A stretch of DNA of 34,984 nt from Collinsella aerofaciens (GCF_015552075.1 NZ_JADNDZ010000053.1:1-34984); one strand, 5' to 3'; counted from the first letter of the stretch, positions 7,512 through 16,765 are shown. A program made the numbers and translations. The notes: generated from the letters alone by a model not told the origin.

Positions 7512-8162
7512 ATGATCAAGGCTGTTATTTTTGACATGGACGGAACGCTGGTCGATACCGAGCGTTTGGGCATTAAGGCATGGAAGGCGGGCTCTGCCGA
7601 GCTGGGGGTCGCGATTGATGAAGCGCTGATCCATCAGTTTATCGGCCGCACGCTGCCCGATGTTATGGACATCCTCGATAAGCATTATGGCAGCCATGAA
7701 ACCACCGAGGCGGTCTATGTCCGCCACAAGGAGATTCGCGACGAGATGGTCAAGACCGAACTGGAGCTTAAGGCCGGTGCCGCCGAGTGCATAGACGAGC
7801 TGCTGGCTGCGGGCTATCACGTGGGCCTTGCGACGTCGTCGCGCCTCGCTACGGCTGAACGCAACCTTAAGATGGTCGGCCTCTTTGACAAGTTTGAAAC
7901 GGTGACCTGTGGCGAGGACGTCGTGCACGGCAAGCCCAACCCCGAGATGTATCTGCTTGCCTGCAAGCGCGCGGGCTTTGCCCCCGAGGAGTGCGCCGTG
8001 GTCGAGGATTCGCGCAACGGCTGCGTCTCGGGCATCACGGCCGGCTGCCATGTCTTTGCTGTGCCCGATATCGTGCCGCTGCCGCAGGACGTGGTGGATG
8101 GCTGCGAGGCCGTGCTCGATTCGCTGTTCGACCTGGCGGCGGCGGTCAAGGCCGTACGCTAG
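7512..8162 (+). CDS. HAD-family phosphatase (beta-phosphoglucomutase-like subgroup)
   Basis: 216 residues. Motif I is FDMDGT (8-13, with Asp8 as nucleophile and Asp10 as acid/base), motif II is the Ser/Thr in GLATSSR, motif III is the Lys in HGKPNPEMY, and motif IV is VVEDSRNG. A helical cap of class C1 lies between motifs I and II, as in beta-phosphoglucomutase and small sugar- or glycolate-phosphate phosphatases. The substrate cannot be told. GGGGG lies 6 nt upstream of ATG 7512. A strong terminator follows. Confidence 0.9.
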   Translation: MIKAVIFDMDGTLVDTERLGIKAWKAGSAELGVAIDEALIHQFIGRTLPDVMDILDKHYGSHETTEAVYVRHKEIRDEMVKTELELKAGAAECIDELLAAGYHVGLATSSRLATAERNLKMVGLFDKFETVTCGEDVVHGKPNPEMYLLACKRAGFAPEECAVVEDSRNGCVSGITAGCHVFAVPDIVPLPQDVVDGCEAVLDSLFDLAAAVKAVR

Positions 8163-8205
8163 GCAATCGCGGCGTTGAAGCGAGCAATTGGCCGTCTTTG
8201 CGCCT

Positions 8206-8250
8206 AAGCAAAAGAGGTCCGGCAATGGTCGGGCCTCTTTTGCTTAAACG
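8206..8250. terminator. Bidirectional terminator between HAD and LacI genes
   Basis: A 12-bp perfect outer stem, AAGCAAAAGAGG (8206-8217) with CCTCTTTTGCTT (8234-8245), plus inner pairs. The T-rich side of the stem itself supplies the T-tract on each strand. It lies between convergent gene ends. Confidence 0.8.
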
Positions 8251-8275
8251 GCATTTTGGCATACTGGCCGACGTG

Positions 8276-9388
8276 CTATAGATACGCGCCTAGGTTGATG
8301 GCGGTGACTTCGGCGTGGCTGCTCGCCTGGGTGCTGGCGCGCTCGAGGAGGAACGGCCGCACGAGTTCTTGGCGGTTGATATCCTCCGCGGCGGTGACTG
8401 CGGCGACGGTGCGCGCTGCAGAGCCGACGCGGATATGCTTGGTCTTTGCCGGGGCTTTGTTCTCAATCTGCTCCATCAGCAACTGAACGCCCTTGCGGCC
8501 AATTTCGTAACCCGGCGGTGCCACCGTGGTGAGGGGGACCGACCCGCTCCAAGCGAGTGGGTTGCCGTCGCATCCGGCCACGCGAACCTGCTCGGGGACG
8601 GAGATGCCTTTGTCGACCAATGCCGAGATAACGCCCGAGGCTAACACGTCGGTCAGGCCGACGACAAAATCGGGGCGTTCGTCGGCAGGGCGCCCGGCAA
8701 TCTGAGCGCCAATGCTGTAGCCGTCGGCTGCGGTATTCCATTCTCCGGCGTCAATGACCTCAATTTTGATATCGGGATGCAGGACGAGGGCCTTATGAAT
8801 GCCAAGTACGCGCAGGGTGAGCTGCATAAATGCCGCTCTGCCCACAACGGTGATATGGCGCGCGCCGCGGGTGATGGCGAGCTCGGCGATAATGCGCCCT
8901 TGCGCCTCGTTGTCGGCGGCCACGTAGTAACCGGGTTCGGAGCAGTGGATGTCCAGATGGACGATCGGCACGGGCATCTTGGCCATTGCGGGGTGCCAAT
9001 CGGGGGACGCCATAGGCTGAACCATGACGCCGGACATCTGCGTGCCCATAAAATAGCGCAGGTAGTGGTCCTCGAGGATGTCGTCGTTATCGGCGTTGGC
9101 GATGAGCAGGTCATAGCCGTGCTTGCGGGCCTCGTTATGGGCGCCGCTGGCAATTTGGAGCGAGAAGCCATGGTCGAGACGGGGGAGGACCAGGCCAAAG
9201 GACTTGGTGGCGCCGCCCGCGAGCTGACGAGCACTTTGGTTGGGCAGGTAGCCAAGGCGATTGATGGTCTCGTTGATGAGCTTGAGGGTCTCGGGGCGCA
9301 GCTTTTCGGGGTGGTTGAGCGCGTTGGATACCGTGCCCAGCGAGACTCCTGCTTCGCGCGCGACGTCGCTGATTTTTACCTTTGCCAT
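8276..9388 (-). CDS. LacI-family transcriptional regulator
   Basis: 370 residues. The N-terminus is a LacI-type helix-turn-helix (ISDVAREAGVSLGTVSNALN, about residues 6-25) with the hinge helix at LGYLPNQSARQLA, followed by a periplasmic-binding-protein-like sensor domain (GLVLPRLDHGF through PLTTVAPPGYEIGRKGVQLL). Start ATG 9388 is chosen because AAGGGG precedes it and the HTH begins at once; the frame is open to 9454. Such proteins usually sense a sugar or nucleoside and repress nearby catabolic genes. No sugar operon is adjacent: downstream is the HAD gene (convergent), upstream a divergent amino-acid-type receptor gene. Confidence 0.93.
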   Translation of the reverse strand: MAKVKISDVAREAGVSLGTVSNALNHPEKLRPETLKLINETINRLGYLPNQSARQLAGGATKSFGLVLPRLDHGFSLQIASGAHNEARKHGYDLLIANADNDDILEDHYLRYFMGTQMSGVMVQPMASPDWHPAMAKMPVPIVHLDIHCSEPGYYVAADNEAQGRIIAELAITRGARHITVVGRAAFMQLTLRVLGIHKALVLHPDIKIEVIDAGEWNTAADGYSIGAQIAGRPADERPDFVVGLTDVLASGVISALVDKGISVPEQVRVAGCDGNPLAWSGSVPLTTVAPPGYEIGRKGVQLLMEQIENKAPAKTKHIRVGSAARTVAAVTAAEDINRQELVRPFLLERASTQASSHAEVTAINLGAYL

Positions 9389-9452
9389 AGCGGCCCCTTT
9401 GATGCGTTTCAAGTACGAGTCAGATTGTAGCATCGCCTGTTCCCAGGGTGTC

Positions 9453-9499
9453 AAAACCTACCAATTAGGGGCAGGTTTATTTTGGCAGGTTTTATCTGG
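9453..9499. repeat. REP-like palindrome, type 1, inverted copy
   Basis: AAAACCTACCAA (9453-9464) pairs with TTGGCAGGTTTT (9482-9493), with GGGGCAGG inside and ATCTGG outside. It is the reverse complement of the element type at 6241 and 13310. Confidence 0.65.
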
Positions 9500-9514
9500 G
9501 CAAACACCGGAGTC

Positions 9515-9556
9515 CAGACCACACAAAGGTGCCTGTCCCCCTTTGTGGTGGTTTTG
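9515..9556. repeat. REP-like palindrome, type 2, copy 1
   Basis: CCACACAAAGG (9519-9529) faces CCTTTGTGGTGG (9540-9551) around GTGCCTGTCCC. A second copy is at 11205-11243. It lies 78 nt before the second receptor gene. Confidence 0.65.
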
Positions 9557-9633
9557 GCGCGGCTGGGCTGCGCGTTAAACGGTGGAGTGTCTACAATGGA
9601 AGCCGCTTTGAACGTAGATTGAAAGGCTTTGGT

Positions 9634-10515
9634 ATGACTCGCGCTGTTTCTCGTCGTGATTTCCTGGGTTTGATCGCCGGTGCTGCAATGGTTGCGGCGA
9701 GCGGTTGCGCTGGCAGTGGCGCTGACAAGGGCTCTGCCGCTGGTTCTGCTGCGGTTGCGGGCGACGATATCAAGGGCGCCAAGCTCACCTTTGTGGGCGA
9801 CGATGCCTTTGCGCCCTATCGCTATCTGGAGACGCAGTCGGACGGCAAGCAGAAGGTTGTCGGCCTGGACATCGCTATCGCTGACGAGATGGCCTCGCGC
9901 TTGGGCTTTTCTTACGACTTTGAGCCGCAGGACTTTGCCGCCACGCTTGCATCGGTGCAGAGCGATGACAAGGCCTTTACCATGGCGATGAGCTCCAACG
10001 AAGAGCGCGAGCAGACCTATGACTTCACGCGCGGCTACTATCAGCCGCTTGTGGGCGTTCTCACGCTCGGCGGCGATCCCGTCAAGCGCGTTGAGGACCT
10101 CGCCGGCAAGTCTATCGCCTGCACTACCGGTACCGTGCAGAACAAGTTCATCGCCAAGGTCATGCCCGATGCTGATATTCACACGTACGACGGTGGCGAC
10201 CAGTGCCTGCAAGAGGTGCTCGCCGGGCGCATCGATGCCTACCTGTGTGACGGCGCCGAGGGCCAGTCCATGCGCGATGCGAATGAGGGCCTGGTGCTGG
10301 GCCTGCTCGATCGCTCCGAGACGAGCGACCACGTGGGCGTGTACCGCCTGATGGCCAAGAAGGGTGCCGGATTTGTCGCGGCGCTTGACGAGTGCATCGG
10401 CGAGATGCTCGAGGACGGCACCATCGATGACTGCATCAAGCAGTATGTGGGCGCCGACTTCATGTGGAACGGCGACTATTCCGCTTCCGGTACGTCGACG
10501 GTTGCCGGAAAATAG
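9634..10515 (+). CDS. Amino-acid-type ABC transporter substrate-binding lipoprotein (SBP family 3)
   Basis: 293 residues. It has a twin-arginine motif SRRDFLG (6-12) and a lipobox ending in Cys25 (ASGC), so a Tat lipoprotein is likely. A linker with KGSAAGSAA, shared with the receptor at 182-1042, precedes a family-3 binding domain (FAPYRYLE, VGLDIAIADEMASRLGF). The two receptors look paralogous in signal and linker but differ in the binding domain. The start is ATG 9634 with AAGG upstream; an open frame reaches 9529 but would place the signal peptide internally. It pairs with the permease that follows. No ATPase gene is adjacent. The ligand is unknown. Confidence 0.92.
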   Translation: MTRAVSRRDFLGLIAGAAMVAASGCAGSGADKGSAAGSAAVAGDDIKGAKLTFVGDDAFAPYRYLETQSDGKQKVVGLDIAIADEMASRLGFSYDFEPQDFAATLASVQSDDKAFTMAMSSNEEREQTYDFTRGYYQPLVGVLTLGGDPVKRVEDLAGKSIACTTGTVQNKFIAKVMPDADIHTYDGGDQCLQEVLAGRIDAYLCDGAEGQSMRDANEGLVLGLLDRSETSDHVGVYRLMAKKGAGFVAALDECIGEMLEDGTIDDCIKQYVGADFMWNGDYSASGTSTVAGK

Positions 10516-10548
10516 CGAGCCGGTGAGGCGCGCGCCAAGGGCATGCTG

Positions 10549-11196
10549 ATGAAGTTTGAACTGCTAGAACCATATATACCGATGTTTATGAGCGGCCTGG
10601 TCGTGACCTGTCAGGTGACGGCCGCCGCGCTGGCCATAGCACTCGTCCTGGGCTTTCTCATTGCCGTGCTCAAGGTTTTGCCCTGTCGCCCATTGCGTGC
10701 GGTGCTCAACTTCTACACCTCTATCTTTCGCGGCGTGCCGCTCATCGTGTTACTTTTTTTGGCGTACTTTGCGACGCCGCAGCTCACGGGCTTCAAAATT
10801 TCGATGTTTGCCGCCGGTGCCATTACACTGGGGCTCAACGGCTCAGCGACGGTGTCCGAGACGGTGCGCGGTGGTATCGAGGGCGTTGACCGGGGGCAGT
10901 ACGATGCCGCTCGGGCCATCGGGCTTCGCTATGTTCCCATGATGCGCAAGATCATCGTTCCGCAGGCGATGCGCTCGATTGCCCCTGCTCTGGTCAACGA
11001 AGTGATCACGGTCCTCAAGAGCTCCTCGCTGGTGGCAACCATCGGCCTGATGGATATGATGCGCGCCGCCCAGAGCGTGCAGGCGCTCACCTATCGAGCC
11101 TTTGAACCGTTTTTAGTGGCGGCCGTGATCTACTACGTCATTGTTATGGCACTCACGGCCCTGGGCAATCGGCTCGAACGCCGCCTGCGTCCCTAG
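10549..11196 (+). CDS. Amino-acid ABC transporter permease
   Basis: 215 residues with several hydrophobic segments. It has the FRGVPLIVLLFLAYF segment typical of HisMQ-type permeases and an EAA-like loop (DAARAIGLRYVPMMRKIIVPQ). ATG 10549 is preferred over ATG 10543 because AAGGG then sits at a workable distance. It lies 33 nt after the receptor gene, so the two form a transcription unit. The normal third member, an ATPase, is missing: the next genes are a REP-like repeat and glmS. It may use the ATPase at 1839-2603 or another in the genome. Confidence 0.9.
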   Translation: MKFELLEPYIPMFMSGLVVTCQVTAAALAIALVLGFLIAVLKVLPCRPLRAVLNFYTSIFRGVPLIVLLFLAYFATPQLTGFKISMFAAGAITLGLNGSATVSETVRGGIEGVDRGQYDAARAIGLRYVPMMRKIIVPQAMRSIAPALVNEVITVLKSSSLVATIGLMDMMRAAQSVQALTYRAFEPFLVAAVIYYVIVMALTALGNRLERRLRP

Positions 11197-11204
11197 GGGA
11201 GTGC

Positions 11205-11243
11205 CAACCACCGCAAAGGTGCCTGTCACCGTTGTGGTGGTAG
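11205..11243. repeat. REP-like palindrome, type 2, copy 2
   Basis: ACCACCGCAA (11208-11217) pairs with TTGTGGTGGT (11232-11241, one mismatch) around AGGTGCCTGTCACC. It begins 9 nt after the permease stop. Confidence 0.65.
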
Positions 11244-11256
11244 GGTGTGTGCATCG

Positions 11257-11295
11257 AGTGGTATCCAGTTTAAGATACCACTTCTGGTATATCAG
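11257..11295. promoter_or_regulatory. Two adjacent palindromes upstream of glmS
   Basis: A perfect 9-bp palindrome, AGTGGTATC (11257-11265) with GATACCACT (11274-11282), is followed directly by CTGGTATATCAG (11284-11295), palindromic but for one pair. Both carry a TGGTAT half-site. TGGT-type half-sites are known for amino-sugar regulators of the GntR/HutC group, so an operator is possible. The second palindrome overlaps the expected -35 zone for the TACAAT at 11312-11317. The first could instead form an RNA hairpin. Confidence 0.4.
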
Positions 11296-11311
11296 CTTGC
11301 GTTTGTGTGAG

Positions 11312-11317
11312 TACAAT
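11312..11317 (+). promoter_or_regulatory. Candidate -10 element of glmS
   Basis: TACAAT in the context GAGTACAAT, about 75 nt before glmS. The same GAGTACAAT occurs before ilvE at 24962-24970. No good -35 is seen 16-18 nt upstream. Downstream lie a small dyad GACGT-TAT-ACGTC (11322-11334) and a weak stem CGCCC/GGGCG followed by TTTT (11340-11362) in the leader. Confidence 0.35.
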
Positions 11318-11391
11318 ACTCGGACGTTATACGTCTCAGCGCCCGTCGTGCGTGGGCGTTTTGCAGTCACGCGAGCGAAGGGATTTATCCT

Positions 11392-13239
<1,848 letters not shown>

Positions 13240-13264
13240 TTGTTGTTCCGCCGTTCTGGCGACC

Positions 13265-13304
13265 AAGGCCCGGCTCCGTTGTGGCGGAGCCGGGCCTTGT
13301 TTCA
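13265..13304 (+). terminator. Intrinsic terminator of glmS
   Basis: A 14-bp perfect stem (13265-13278 with 13285-13298) with a TTGTGG loop, then GTTTCATTT. It lies 26 nt after the glmS stop. Confidence 0.85.
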
Positions 13305-13309
13305 TTTGA

Positions 13310-13354
13310 CCAGGTAAAACCTGCCGAAATAAACCTGTCCCTTTTTGGCAGGTT
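13310..13354. repeat. REP-like palindrome, type 1, copy 2
   Basis: AACCTGCCGAAA (13318-13329) faces TTTGGCAGGTT (13344-13354) around AAACCTGTCCC. It runs into the stop codon of the GntR gene (13353-13355), so the repeat forms the immediate 3' end of that gene. Confidence 0.7.
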
Positions 13355-14054
13355 AGCGGAGCTTGCTGGTCTCGAAGTACTCGGGGAACTGGTCCAGAAC
13401 CTCGGTCTGGTTGCGGAACATCATGTGCAGGTGCTTGCTGACCAAAAAGCTCGCTTCGATGGGGTCGCGACCGGCGATAGCGCGGCGAATCTGCTTGTGC
13501 TCGTTCACGATGTCCTGATTGTCGAGAACCTGCGTGGCGGCGCGCAGCCAGCGGAAGCGCTCCAGGTCGGCATTGGTCTCTTCGAGCCACGACCACACGG
13601 TGCTGCGACATGCGATGCTAAAAATCATGTGATGCATGAGGTTGTCGCTCAAAAAGAAGCCGATGCGATCCTCCTCGGCCATGGCCTTTTCCTGCAGCAC
13701 GATGGCGCGGTCGAGCTGCTCGATGCCGGCCGACGTGGCGCGCGCACAGCACTCCACAATCACCTGCTTTTCCAGATGCTCGCGGATGTAACAGGCACTC
13801 TCGGCAAGGGTGAGGTTGATGGGCGAGACGTAGGTGCCGCTCTGGGGCACGGTGCGCACCAGGCCTTCCTGCGCCAAGCGAACCAAAGCCTCGCGCACGG
13901 GCGTGCGACCCATGTCCAGGTCATCGCAAAGCTGCTTGACGCCCAGCTTTTCGCCCGGCTTGTAGTCCAGGTAGACGATTTTGCGTCGAATGGTGTGGTA
14001 GGACTGGTCCTGTAGGCTCGTTTCCTGCTCGCCGACGTGCATCGATTCTTCCAT
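13353..14054 (-). CDS. GntR-family transcriptional regulator, FCD (FadR-like) subgroup
   Basis: 233 residues. A winged helix-turn-helix at the N-terminus (KLGVKQLCDDLDMGRTPVRE, then LAQEGLVRTVPQSGTYV) is followed by an all-helical FCD ligand domain with its metal-type histidines (LMHHMIF, ...SKHLHMMF). ATG 14054 is chosen because GCGAGG sits about 7 nt upstream; an open frame reaches ATG 14084, which has no ribosome site. It is divergent from the YeiH-type transporter, which it may control. The ligand is unknown; the subgroup usually senses organic acids. Confidence 0.92.
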   Translation of the reverse strand: MEESMHVGEQETSLQDQSYHTIRRKIVYLDYKPGEKLGVKQLCDDLDMGRTPVREALVRLAQEGLVRTVPQSGTYVSPINLTLAESACYIREHLEKQVIVECCARATSAGIEQLDRAIVLQEKAMAEEDRIGFFLSDNLMHHMIFSIACRSTVWSWLEETNADLERFRWLRAATQVLDNQDIVNEHKQIRRAIAGRDPIEASFLVSKHLHMMFRNQTEVLDQFPEYFETSKLR

Positions 14055-14100
14055 AGCGCCTCGCAACTGTTCTATCAAACTCATATGTCAGTTGTTAATT

Positions 14101-14162
14101 ATGCCGCGAATCAGCTCTCCGCGGTGGGTAATTCGGCTGTTGCCTGAGAACTATCGCGGCAT
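14101..14162. promoter_or_regulatory. Paired 9-bp inverted repeat in the gntR/yeiH divergent region
   Basis: ATGCCGCGA (14101-14109) and TCGCGGCAT (14154-14162) are perfect complements 44 nt apart. They could be two half-sites of a looping operator or the base of a folded leader upstream of the transporter gene at 14248. Confidence 0.35.
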
Positions 14163-14247
14163 CTTAGTCTGTGTTTGCGCAAGGCTGTGCTCAATGTTGC
14201 CGTATCATAAGCCGTCGCAAACGTGAAATAGAAAGAAGGAATCCCAT

Positions 14248-15282
14248 ATGCAACTGGCAAATATCGTACGCGAGCGCTGGAAAGGCGTCTTGTTCTGCCT
14301 GATCATCGCCATTCCCGCGACGTTGCTCGGCAAACAGGTTGAGGTGGTCGGCGGTCCGGTATTCGCCATCCTCTTTGGCATGGTCCTGGCGCTCGTCTTT
14401 CCCAAGAATCGTCGCGAACAGCTCGCCGCCGGCGTCACCTATACGTCCAAAAAAGTCTTGCAGTACGCGGTTATCCTGCTTGGCTTTGGCATGAACCTCT
14501 CCCAGATTCTGTCCAAGGGCGCCCAGTCGCTGCCGATTATCGTGGCGACAATCTCGACCTCGCTTGTCATCGCCTTTGTGCTCTGCCGCGTTATGAACGT
14601 GCCGGGCAAGATCGCGACGCTTGTGGGTGTGGGTTCGTCGATTTGCGGCGGTTCTGCCATCGCTGCGACCGCGCCCGTCATCGATGCCGACGATCGCGAG
14701 ATTGCCCAAGCCATTTCGGTCATCTTCCTGTTTAACGTTATCGCGGCGCTCGTGTTTCCGACGCTCGGCGGCATGCTCGGGCTGACCAACGAGGGCTTTG
14801 GCCTGTTTGCCGGCACCGCCATCAACGACACCTCGTCGGTAACGGCTGCGGCGAGCGCCTGGGATAGCATGCATCCCGGCGCCAATGTGCTCGAAAGCGC
14901 CACAGTGGTTAAGCTCACCAGGACGCTGGCCATTATTCCCATTACATTGGCTCTCGCATGCTGGCAGATGCATCTGGCGCGCAAGGCCGGCGGCGACGCC
15001 AAAAGCACGTTCTCGCTTAAACGTGCGTTTCCCATGTTCGTGTTGTTCTTTGTGCTGGCGAGCGTGATCACCACGGTGCTTCAGCTTCCTGCGTCCATTA
15101 CGGCGCCCATCAAGGAGCTGTCGAAGTTCCTTATTGTGATGGCCATGGCGGCTATTGGCTTTAATACCGATATCGTCGAGCTGGTCAAAAAGGGCGGCAA
15201 ACCCATCGCGTTGGGCTTTTGCTGCTGGATTGGCATTGCATGCATGAGTTTGGGAATGCAGCACGTGCTGGGAATCTGGTAG
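14248..15282 (+). CDS. YeiH-family putative sulfate exporter (UPF0324 membrane protein)
   Basis: 344 residues, the usual family length, with about ten hydrophobic segments. Family-type stretches are seen: VLQYAVILLGFGMNLSQI, VGVGSSICGGSAIAATAPVI, FAGTAINDTSSVTAAASAW and MAMAAIGFNTDI. The family is annotated as a putative sulfate exporter from limited evidence, so the substrate is uncertain. AAGGA precedes ATG 14248. The divergent GntR regulator is the natural candidate controller. Confidence 0.9.
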   Translation: MQLANIVRERWKGVLFCLIIAIPATLLGKQVEVVGGPVFAILFGMVLALVFPKNRREQLAAGVTYTSKKVLQYAVILLGFGMNLSQILSKGAQSLPIIVATISTSLVIAFVLCRVMNVPGKIATLVGVGSSICGGSAIAATAPVIDADDREIAQAISVIFLFNVIAALVFPTLGGMLGLTNEGFGLFAGTAINDTSSVTAAASAWDSMHPGANVLESATVVKLTRTLAIIPITLALACWQMHLARKAGGDAKSTFSLKRAFPMFVLFFVLASVITTVLQLPASITAPIKELSKFLIVMAMAAIGFNTDIVELVKKGGKPIALGFCCWIGIACMSLGMQHVLGIW

Positions 15283-15334
15283 AGAAGTAGCTGATTTGCG
15301 TGTTGCGTGCTGGCGAGCGCATTCTCACGGTGGA

Positions 15335-15423
15335 GCGATAGGAGCTCTTGCGGGTATGGCTTGTCCGCAGGTTGATAGGTCCCGAAGAGCTCTTATCGCC
15401 CCGCCAGGATGGCGATGCGGGGC
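15335..15423. repeat. Overlapping palindromes downstream of the YeiH gene
   Basis: Imperfect arms 15335-15354 and 15381-15399, both containing GAGCTCTT with flanking GCGATA/TATCGC, form a stem of about 19 bp. The last bases also start a second stem, GCCCCGC (15398-15404) with GCGGGGC (15417-15423), followed by AATTCATATATT. The two are mutually exclusive at 15398-15399. They lie 52 nt after the transporter stop and could act as terminator or processing site. Confidence 0.5.
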
Positions 15424-15433
15424 AATTCATATA

Positions 15434-15463
15434 TTCGCAAGAAGGCACCGCGGGCCCTATAGT
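15434..15463 (+). promoter_or_regulatory. Candidate promoter of the Fis-type regulator gene
   Basis: TTCGCA (15434-15439) and TATAGT (15458-15463) with an 18-nt spacer. Transcription would start near 15470, inside the nested palindrome at 15461-15498. Confidence 0.35.
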
Positions 15464-15498
15464 GTTTGGTGAACATTATCGTTCAATTTTGAAACACT
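15461..15498. promoter_or_regulatory. Nested palindrome at the regulator promoter
   Basis: The outer arms AGTGTTT (15461-15467) and AAACACT (15492-15498) enclose the inner arms TGAAC (15470-15474) and GTTCA (15481-15485). All pairs are perfect. It overlaps the -10 and the predicted start site, as an operator or 5' hairpin would. Confidence 0.45.
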
Positions 15499-15547
15499 TG
15501 AGATGCCAAGCCACAGATAAGGGCCGCGGCTGGAGACGGGGCGAACC

Positions 15548-16765
15548 ATGGACAGCGATGCCAAGCTGCAGATTCTGATTGAGGCATTGTCCGCAGCCGG
15601 AGTATCGGCGCTGGCAATCGACGGGCGCGGTGGCGTTGTAATCTCGACTATGAGTGACGCGGCGCTCGAGCAGGATATCGCTGCTTTTGTTTCTGAGCGT
15701 CTCGCTCGCGTGGGCGATGGGGCACGCCTGGTGATGGGCCACGAGGGCGTGCGGTTGAGCTTGACGGTGCGCCCGACGGCCAAGGAGCGCGGAGCGCTTT
15801 GGGTGGTCGTGGCGCATGAGGTGCGCGCCGCTGCGACGCATGCGGGCATCGAGTGGCTCAATGCCGACGAAGTCGAGGCTCGCTACGAGTCGAGCACGCA
15901 CGGCATCGTCGAAGATGCGGCAGCGGTCGCTGCCCCCGTACGGGAGAGCTACGCACGCGGGGTGCCCCTTATGCTCGAGGGTGAACTGGGCGCGGGGCAG
16001 GACCAGATTGCAAAACGCCTGTACCTGGATGGACCCTATGCCGATCAGCCCTTTGTGTCCGTTGCGCTCGATGAGCTTACGGATCGCGGTTGGCGCCATC
16101 TGCTCAAAAGTTCCGAATCGCCGCTATTCCAAACGGGGCTGACGCTTTGCGTGAGCGGCTGGCATGCTGTTGGCCCCCAACGTCTGCGCGAGCTCGTGTC
16201 CGCAATGATCGACACGGCGCTCGCAACTCGTTGCCATGTGGTGTTGACGGCAAACGATATGCCGGGCGGCGGCGAAAGCGATCAGGCTGCTTTTGTAACC
16301 GAGCGTCTGGCCTGTGCAGTGAGTGTGGCGCCGGCGATTGCCGAGCAGGGCGGCGCGTCGGAAAAGGTTGCGCGCTATCTAGGGTATCTGGCAGATATGT
16401 TTAAGACGGGTGCCCCCATGTTGTCCGCCGCCGCGGCAGAGACGCTCGATGCGTACCGTTGGCCCCGCAATTACCTGCAGCTGCGTGAAGTCTCTGAACG
16501 ACTCTATATATTAGTGGGGGCTGGAACGGTGGAGCGTGCCGTGGCGAAAGAGGTGCTTGCCCAGGAGGACGTTATCAAGACCGCGACCTTTGGCGCCCCG
16601 GCGCTCGAAAGCGATTTGTACATCTTGCGTCCCCTGGCCGATACCGAGCGCGATGTCGCACGGTTGGTCCTGCAGTACCTTCACGGCAACAGGACACGTG
16701 CGGCAGAGGTGCTCGGTATAAGCCGCACGACTTTATGGCGCCTGCTGAAGGACAACGACCGCTGA
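15548..16765 (+). CDS. Fis-type regulator with a degenerate NtrC-like AAA+ domain
   Basis: 405 residues. The C-terminus is a clear Fis helix-turn-helix (HGNRTRAAEVLGISRTTLWR, 379-398). Upstream is a region with the layout of a sigma-54 activator AAA+ domain. The Walker A site reads GELGAGQD (145-152), with Gln for the essential Lys. The Walker B site reads GLTLCVSG (197-204), without the acidic pair. No GAFTGA loop is present. The sensor-II segment WPRNYLQLREV (305-315) remains. It should not hydrolyse ATP or drive sigma-54 by the usual mechanism. The N-terminal ~130 residues are of unknown type. ATG 15548 has GGAG upstream. Targets are unknown; it may regulate itself through the nested palindrome. 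Confidence 0.75.
   Translation: MDSDAKLQILIEALSAAGVSALAIDGRGGVVISTMSDAALEQDIAAFVSERLARVGDGARLVMGHEGVRLSLTVRPTAKERGALWVVVAHEVRAAATHAGIEWLNADEVEARYESSTHGIVEDAAAVAAPVRESYARGVPLMLEGELGAGQDQIAKRLYLDGPYADQPFVSVALDELTDRGWRHLLKSSESPLFQTGLTLCVSGWHAVGPQRLRELVSAMIDTALATRCHVVLTANDMPGGGESDQAAFVTERLACAVSVAPAIAEQGGASEKVARYLGYLADMFKTGAPMLSAAAAETLDAYRWPRNYLQLREVSERLYILVGAGTVERAVAKEVLAQEDVIKTATFGAPALESDLYILRPLADTERDVARLVLQYLHGNRTRAAEVLGISRTTLWRLLKDNDR

Noticed and set aside
11340..11391. glmS ribozyme or riboswitch before glmS
   Set aside because: The leader is too short and shows none of the ribozyme core sequences. Only small stems are seen.
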